Shown here: positions 56,963-60,493 of the stretch, in pieces
How positions within the stretch are numbered: position 1 is the stretch's first letter
Layout: every line of letters begins with the position of its first letter
DNA from: Micromonospora parva
Lineage (GTDB): Bacteria; Actinomycetota; Actinomycetes; Mycobacteriales; Micromonosporaceae
Assembly (NCBI RefSeq): GCF_000718515.1
Contig: NZ_JNZS01000030.1
Span: forward strand, 1-60,493
Direction: 5' to 3'
Length of the DNA stretch: 60,493 nucleotides
Notes under the pieces: model-generated
Told to the model about the DNA's origin: nothing
What the model saw: only the letters and a program-made list of their open reading frames with translations
The model's database searches: none
Made by a program: the position numbers and the translations under genes

Positions 56963-58244
56963 GCCGGGCAGTCGGACCGCGACACCTCGGACGCCGTCGG
57001 CGTCGGGTTCCTCGGCCCTGGAGCGGGGCCTGGCCGAGGCGGACCGGGTCGAGCTGACCGTCGACGCGGTCGCCCCGGGCGGGCACTGTGTGGCCCGGGT
57101 GGACGGGCAGGTGGTCTTCGTCCGGCACGCGCTGCCGGGTGAGCGGGTCATCGCCGAGGTCACCGAGGTGCACAAGGGGTTCGTCCGGGCCGACGCGGTG
57201 ACAGTGCTGGACCCCTCACCGGACCGGGTCGAGCCACCCTGCCCGTACGCGAAGCCGGGCGCCTGCGGTGGCTGCGACCTTCAACACGTCGCCCCGGCCG
57301 CACAGCTGGCCTGGAAGACGGCCGTGGTGCGCGAACAGCTGGTCCGCCTCGGCGGGCTGACCGACGTCGAACTGGACCGGCTCGGCGTCCGGGTCGAGGC
57401 GCTGCCCGGCGGGCTGCTGGGTTGGCGCTCCCGGGTCCGTTACGCGGTCGACGGCGCGGACCGGGCCGGACTGCTCAAGCACCGCTCGCACGAGGTGGTG
57501 CCGATCGACAGGTGCCGGATCGCCCACCCGGCCATCCAGGAGCTGCCGGTGCTCACCCCCACCGGCGCGCGCTGGCCGGCCGCCGAGGCGGTGGAGACCG
57601 TCGCCAGCACCGGAGGGGACGTGACAGTCACCGAGCTGCGCGACGGGGTGCCCACCCCGGTCAGTGGCCCGACCGAGGTCCGCGAGGTCGCCGCCGGACG
57701 GGACTGGACGCTGCCCGCGTCCGCGTTCTGGCAGGTGCACCCGGCTGCGGCGGACACCCTCGCCACCGCGGTGCTGGAGATGCTGGACCCGCAGCCGGGC
57801 GAGACCGCCTGGGACCTCTACGGCGGTGCGGGGCTGTTCGCCGCCGGGCTGGCCGCACGGGTCGGCGCGACCGGGCGGGTGACGCTTGTCGAAGCGGCGG
57901 CGCAGGGTGTCACCGCCGCCCGGGAGAACCTCGCCGACCTGCCCACCGTCGAGGTGGTCGCGGCCCGGGTGGAGACCGCGCTGGCCCGCCGACGGATAAC
58001 CGGCCCGGTCGACGTGGTGGTGCTCGACCCGCCGCGCTCCGGGGCCGGCGCCCCGGTCGTCCGCGCGTTGGCCGCCGCCGGCCCCCGGGCTGTCGCGTAC
58101 GTGGCCTGCGACCCGGCGGCGTTCGCCCGGGACGTGCGCACCTTCGCCGACCTCGGGTGGCGGCTGGCGGCGCTGCGGGGCTTCGACCTCTTCCCGATGA
58201 CCCAGCACGTCGAGCAGGTCGGGCTGCTGCTCCCGCCGGCCTGA
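56955..58244 (+). CDS. TRAM-domain class I SAM-dependent RNA (uracil-5-)methyltransferase, RumA-like
   Basis: A 429-residue RNA m5U methyltransferase. TRAM domain at ~30-90 (VELTVDAVAPGGHCVARVDG, VRHALPGERVIAEVTEV); an Fe-S-type cysteine set in CPYAKPGACGGCDLQH with a further Cys in DRCRIAHP; methyltransferase domain with WDLYGGAGLFAAGLA and VVLDPPRSGAG; catalytic Cys in AYVACDPAAFARD. The spacing C-x7-C-x2-C is two longer than in E. coli RumA (C-x5-C-x2-C). Start GTG 56955 with GAGGGGG, 8 bp inside the permease gene, hence co-translated. The rRNA target is inferred. Confidence 0.92.
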   Translation: MTEPGSRTATPRTPSASGSSALERGLAEADRVELTVDAVAPGGHCVARVDGQVVFVRHALPGERVIAEVTEVHKGFVRADAVTVLDPSPDRVEPPCPYAKPGACGGCDLQHVAPAAQLAWKTAVVREQLVRLGGLTDVELDRLGVRVEALPGGLLGWRSRVRYAVDGADRAGLLKHRSHEVVPIDRCRIAHPAIQELPVLTPTGARWPAAEAVETVASTGGDVTVTELRDGVPTPVSGPTEVREVAAGRDWTLPASAFWQVHPAAADTLATAVLEMLDPQPGETAWDLYGGAGLFAAGLAARVGATGRVTLVEAAAQGVTAARENLADLPTVEVVAARVETALARRRITGPVDVVVLDPPRSGAGAPVVRALAAAGPRAVAYVACDPAAFARDVRTFADLGWRLAALRGFDLFPMTQHVEQVGLLLPPA

Positions 58245-58368
58245 GCGGGAGTGTCGCCGGCCACCCGAGGATCGCCGGCCGGCGCCTGACCGGTTGCTCA
58301 GCCGCCAACTCCCCGCCCGGCCGGGGTGGCCGGGGCTCGGGCCGAGCTGCGGAGTACCGGGCGGCCGA

Positions 58369-58374
58369 TAGACT
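58369..58374 (+). promoter_or_regulatory. Leaderless -10 element (TAGACT) of dxs
   Basis: TAGACT ends 8 nt before ATG 58383, with no SD; the same hexamer serves the TetR and DUF5522 genes. Confidence 0.5.
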
Positions 58375-58382
58375 CTCCGGTC

Positions 58383-60329
58383 ATGAGTGTTGAAGAGGAC
58401 ACGGCCAACCACGGCCGGCTGCTGGGGACGGTTCGCGGTCCGCAGGACGTCAAGCGGATGTCCGGCGAGGAGCTGGACGTCCTCGCCGCCGAGATCCGGG
58501 ACTTCCTGATCACCAAGGTGTCCCGTACCGGCGGGCACGTCGGGCCCAACCTCGGTGTGGTCGAGCTGACGCTCGCCATGCATCGCGTCTTCGACTCCCC
58601 CCGGGACCGGCTCCTGTTCGACACCGGCCACCAGGCGTACGTACACAAGATCATTACCGGGCGTCAGGCCGGCTTCGACAAGCTCCGCCAGCGCGGTGGC
58701 CTCTCCGGCTACCCCAGCCAGGCCGAGAGCGAGCACGACCTCATCGAGAACTCGCACGCCTCCACCGCGCTCTCCTACGCCGACGGCCTGGCCAAGGCGT
58801 ACGCCCTGCGGGGCGAGGCGCGCAGCGTGGTGGCGGTGGTCGGCGACGGCGCCCTGACCGGCGGCATGTGCTGGGAGGCGCTGAACAACATCGCCACCGC
58901 CGGCAACTCGCTGGTCATCGTGGTCAACGACAACGGCCGGTCGTACTCGCCGACCATCGGCGGCCTGGCCGACCACCTCTCCTCACTGCGCCTCAACCCC
59001 GGCTACGAGAAGGTCCTCGACACCGTCAAGGACGCCCTCGGCTCCACCCCGCTGGTCGGCAAGCCCATGTACGAGGTGCTGCACGCCGTCAAGAAGGGCA
59101 TCAAGGACGCGGTCGCCCCGCAGGCCATGTTCGAGGACCTCGGCATCAAGTACGTGGGCCCGGTGGACGGGCACGACGTGGCGGCGGTCGAGGCGGCGCT
59201 GCGCGCGGCCAAGAACTTCGGCGGCCCGGTGATCGTGCACGCCGTCACCCGCAAGGGGTACGGCTACCGCCCGGCCGAGGAGGACGAGGCGGACTGCCTG
59301 CACGGCCCCGGCGGCGCCTTCGACGTGGAGACCGGCGCGCTGCTGGCCGCCCCGGCCGTGAAGTGGACGCACGTCTTCGCCGACGAGCTGCTCGCCGTCG
59401 CCGACGAGCGTCCGGACGTGGTGGGCATCACCGCCGCGATGGCCGAGCCGACCGGCATCGCCAAGCTGGCCCGCAAGTACCCCGAGCGGGTGTACGACGT
59501 GGGCATCGCCGAGCAGCACGCCGCCACCTCGGCGGCCGGGTTGGCGCTCGGCGGGCTGCACCCGGTGGTCGCTGTTTACGCCACCTTCCTCAACCGCGCC
59601 TTCGACCAGGTCCTGCTGGACGTGGCGATGCACAAGCTGCCGGTGACCTTCGTGCTGGACCGGGCGGGCATCACCGGCCCGGACGGCCCCAGCCACTACG
59701 GCATCTGGGACATGTCGGTCTTCGGTGTGGTGCCGGGGCTGCGGATCGCCGCACCCCGCGACGCCGCCACCCTGCGCGAGGAGCTGCGCGAGGCGCTGGC
59801 CGTCGACGACGGCCCGACAGTGGTGCGGTTCCCGACCGGCACCGTCGCCGCGGACCTGCCGGCGCTGCGCCGGGTCGGCCCGGTCGACGTGCTGGCCGAG
59901 TCCGCCCGTACCGACGTGCTGCTCGTCGCCGTCGGCTCCTTCGGCCAACTGGGCATGGAGGTGGCCGCCCGGGTCGCCGAGCAGGGCTACGGGGTCACCG
60001 TCGTGGACCCGCGCTGGGTGCGTCCGGTCCCGGCGGAGCTGGTCGACCTGGCCGCCCGCCACCGGCTCGTGGTCAGCGTCGAGGACGGTGTCCGGGTCGG
60101 CGGTGTGGGTGACGCGCTCGCCCAGGCGATGCGGGACGCCGACGTCCGGGTGCCGCTCAAGGACCTGGGTGTGCCGGCCGGGTGGCACCCGCACGGCACC
60201 CGCGCGCAGATCCTCGCCGACCTGGGCCTGACCGCCCAGGACGTGGCCCGCGACGTCACCGGCTGGATCTCCAGCCTGGACGCCACCCCGGACCGCCTCA
60301 CCGCCAGCGACGCGGCCGCACAGAACTGA
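58383..60329 (+). CDS. dxs: 1-deoxy-D-xylulose-5-phosphate synthase
   Basis: A 648-residue thiamine-diphosphate enzyme making DXP from pyruvate and glyceraldehyde 3-phosphate, the entry to the MEP isoprenoid pathway. [16 protein letters not shown] and [14 protein letters not shown] (~47-85), the ThDP motif [18 protein letters not shown] (~152-169) with [13 protein letters not shown], and later [16 protein letters not shown] and [14 protein letters not shown] (~370-440) are intact, with a transketolase C-terminal domain (~510-630). Start ATG 58383 with a TAGACT 8 nt upstream. Next to the RNA methyltransferase gene but with its own promoter. Confidence 0.96.
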   Translation: MSVEEDTANHGRLLGTVRGPQDVKRMSGEELDVLAAEIRDFLITKVSRTGGHVGPNLGVVELTLAMHRVFDSPRDRLLFDTGHQAYVHKIITGRQAGFDKLRQRGGLSGYPSQAESEHDLIENSHASTALSYADGLAKAYALRGEARSVVAVVGDGALTGGMCWEALNNIATAGNSLVIVVNDNGRSYSPTIGGLADHLSSLRLNPGYEKVLDTVKDALGSTPLVGKPMYEVLHAVKKGIKDAVAPQAMFEDLGIKYVGPVDGHDVAAVEAALRAAKNFGGPVIVHAVTRKGYGYRPAEEDEADCLHGPGGAFDVETGALLAAPAVKWTHVFADELLAVADERPDVVGITAAMAEPTGIAKLARKYPERVYDVGIAEQHAATSAAGLALGGLHPVVAVYATFLNRAFDQVLLDVAMHKLPVTFVLDRAGITGPDGPSHYGIWDMSVFGVVPGLRIAAPRDAATLREELREALAVDDGPTVVRFPTGTVAADLPALRRVGPVDVLAESARTDVLLVAVGSFGQLGMEVAARVAEQGYGVTVVDPRWVRPVPAELVDLAARHRLVVSVEDGVRVGGVGDALAQAMRDADVRVPLKDLGVPAGWHPHGTRAQILADLGLTAQDVARDVTGWISSLDATPDRLTASDAAAQN

Positions 60330-60340
60330 CCCGCACACGA

Positions 60341-60373
60341 CGACGGGCGCCCCGCACGGGGCGCCCGCCGTCG
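60341..60373 (+). terminator. Terminator of dxs
   Basis: A perfect 10-bp inner stem GGGCGCCCCG (60345-60354 with 60357-60366) with outer CGAC/GTCG pairs over a small bulge, 12 bp after the dxs stop codon. Confidence 0.75.
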
Positions 60374-60399
60374 CGTCTACCCACCCTCGTCCTGCTCGC

Positions 60400-60469
60400 C
60401 GATCTTGCACTTTCGGTTGACGTAATGCCCCTTGAGCCCCGATTTGTCGCCGCAGAAAGTGCAAGATCG
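60400..60469. repeat. GATC-family palindrome E downstream of dxs
   Basis: A perfect 15-bp pair, CGATCTTGCACTTTC (60400-60414) with GAAAGTGCAAGATCG (60455-60469), across a 40-nt spacer. Like A it lies outside a separate gene terminator. The right neighbour is beyond the window, so convergence cannot be confirmed. Confidence 0.75.
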
Positions 60470-60493
60470 CGGGGCGGGAGAGGGGGCGAGGGG

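Noticed and set aside
54698..57175. 825-codon minus-strand open frame opposite the permease gene
   Set aside because: Shadow of a clear transporter gene; no domain and biased composition.

Overview
The window is about 60 kb of very GC-rich, densely coded chromosome from an actinobacterium, most likely a member of the Micromonosporaceae (Micromonospora/Salinispora type). Reasons: frequent GTG starts and strong G/C third positions, a class II B12-dependent ribonucleotide reductase (nrdJ) behind nrdR, two very similar HrdB-type sigma factors, ideR, and many small actinobacterial families (DUF349, DUF397, DUF3039, DUF3093, DUF3099, DUF3159, DUF3710, DUF4193, DUF5522, DUF7455). I see no tRNA, rRNA, CRISPR array, insertion sequence, prophage or integrase. 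The species call is inference.

Layout. (1) 0-14 kb is core: DUF349 protein, extradiol-dioxygenase-like protein, miaA, dapF, NAD malic enzyme, hflX, a glycine-rich membrane protein, lexA, nrdR, nrdJ. (2) 14-27.4 kb looks accessory: an FMN reductase-GNAT fusion with a MarR regulator, a DUF397 protein and an AlpA-like HTH protein divergent from four tiny GTGA-coupled ORFs, folD, an ECF sigma pair, two FAD monooxygenases around a TetR regulator, a DUF2332 protein, and a reductase/hydrolase/MerR operon. (3) 27.4-35.4 kb: ideR, rhodanese, acuC plus a GNAT/acyl-CoA-synthetase acetyltransferase, a VOC protein, a SigB-type sigma factor and spo0M. (4) 35.5-44.6 kb: dtd, a methyltransferase, a HhH-GPD protein, a BrnT/RHH-like toxin-antitoxin pair, psuK-psuG, a TRIC-family channel, an SF2 helicase and DUF7455. 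(5) 44.8-60.3 kb: the principal sigma factor, an inositol-phosphatase-type enzyme, a Cei-like LytR_C protein, DUF4193, DUF3093, dut, DUF3710, an OB-fold protein, DUF3159, two TrkA-type K+ regulators divergent from a KimA-like permease, a TRAM/RumA-type RNA methyltransferase, and dxs.

From memory, the order of the core genes matches the Mycobacterium tuberculosis Rv2682c-Rv2731 neighbourhood (dxs1, TRAM methyltransferase, APC permease, ceoB/ceoC, DUF3159, OB-fold, DUF3710, dut, DUF3093, DUF4193, Rv2700, suhB, sigA, DUF3039/DUF3099, sigB, ideR, nrdR, lexA, Rv2721c, hflX, dapF, miaA, DUF349). The 14-27 kb block and psuGK interrupt that order and are the likely acquired or lineage-specific parts.

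Genes that act together: lexA and nrdRJ share a 542-bp control region with a LexA box and two phased NrdR boxes; acuC and the GNAT/NDP-synthetase protein form a likely protein acetylation/deacetylation switch; TrkA-type proteins sit beside a KimA-like K+ transporter; and dut, nrdJ, nrdR and lexA tie nucleotide supply to DNA damage. Across the window many starts have no Shine-Dalgarno but carry a TANNNT -10 motif 6-8 nt before the start codon, the sign of leaderless transcription. Five long palindromes with GATC in the stem lie at gene-end junctions and appear to be one family of intergenic elements.
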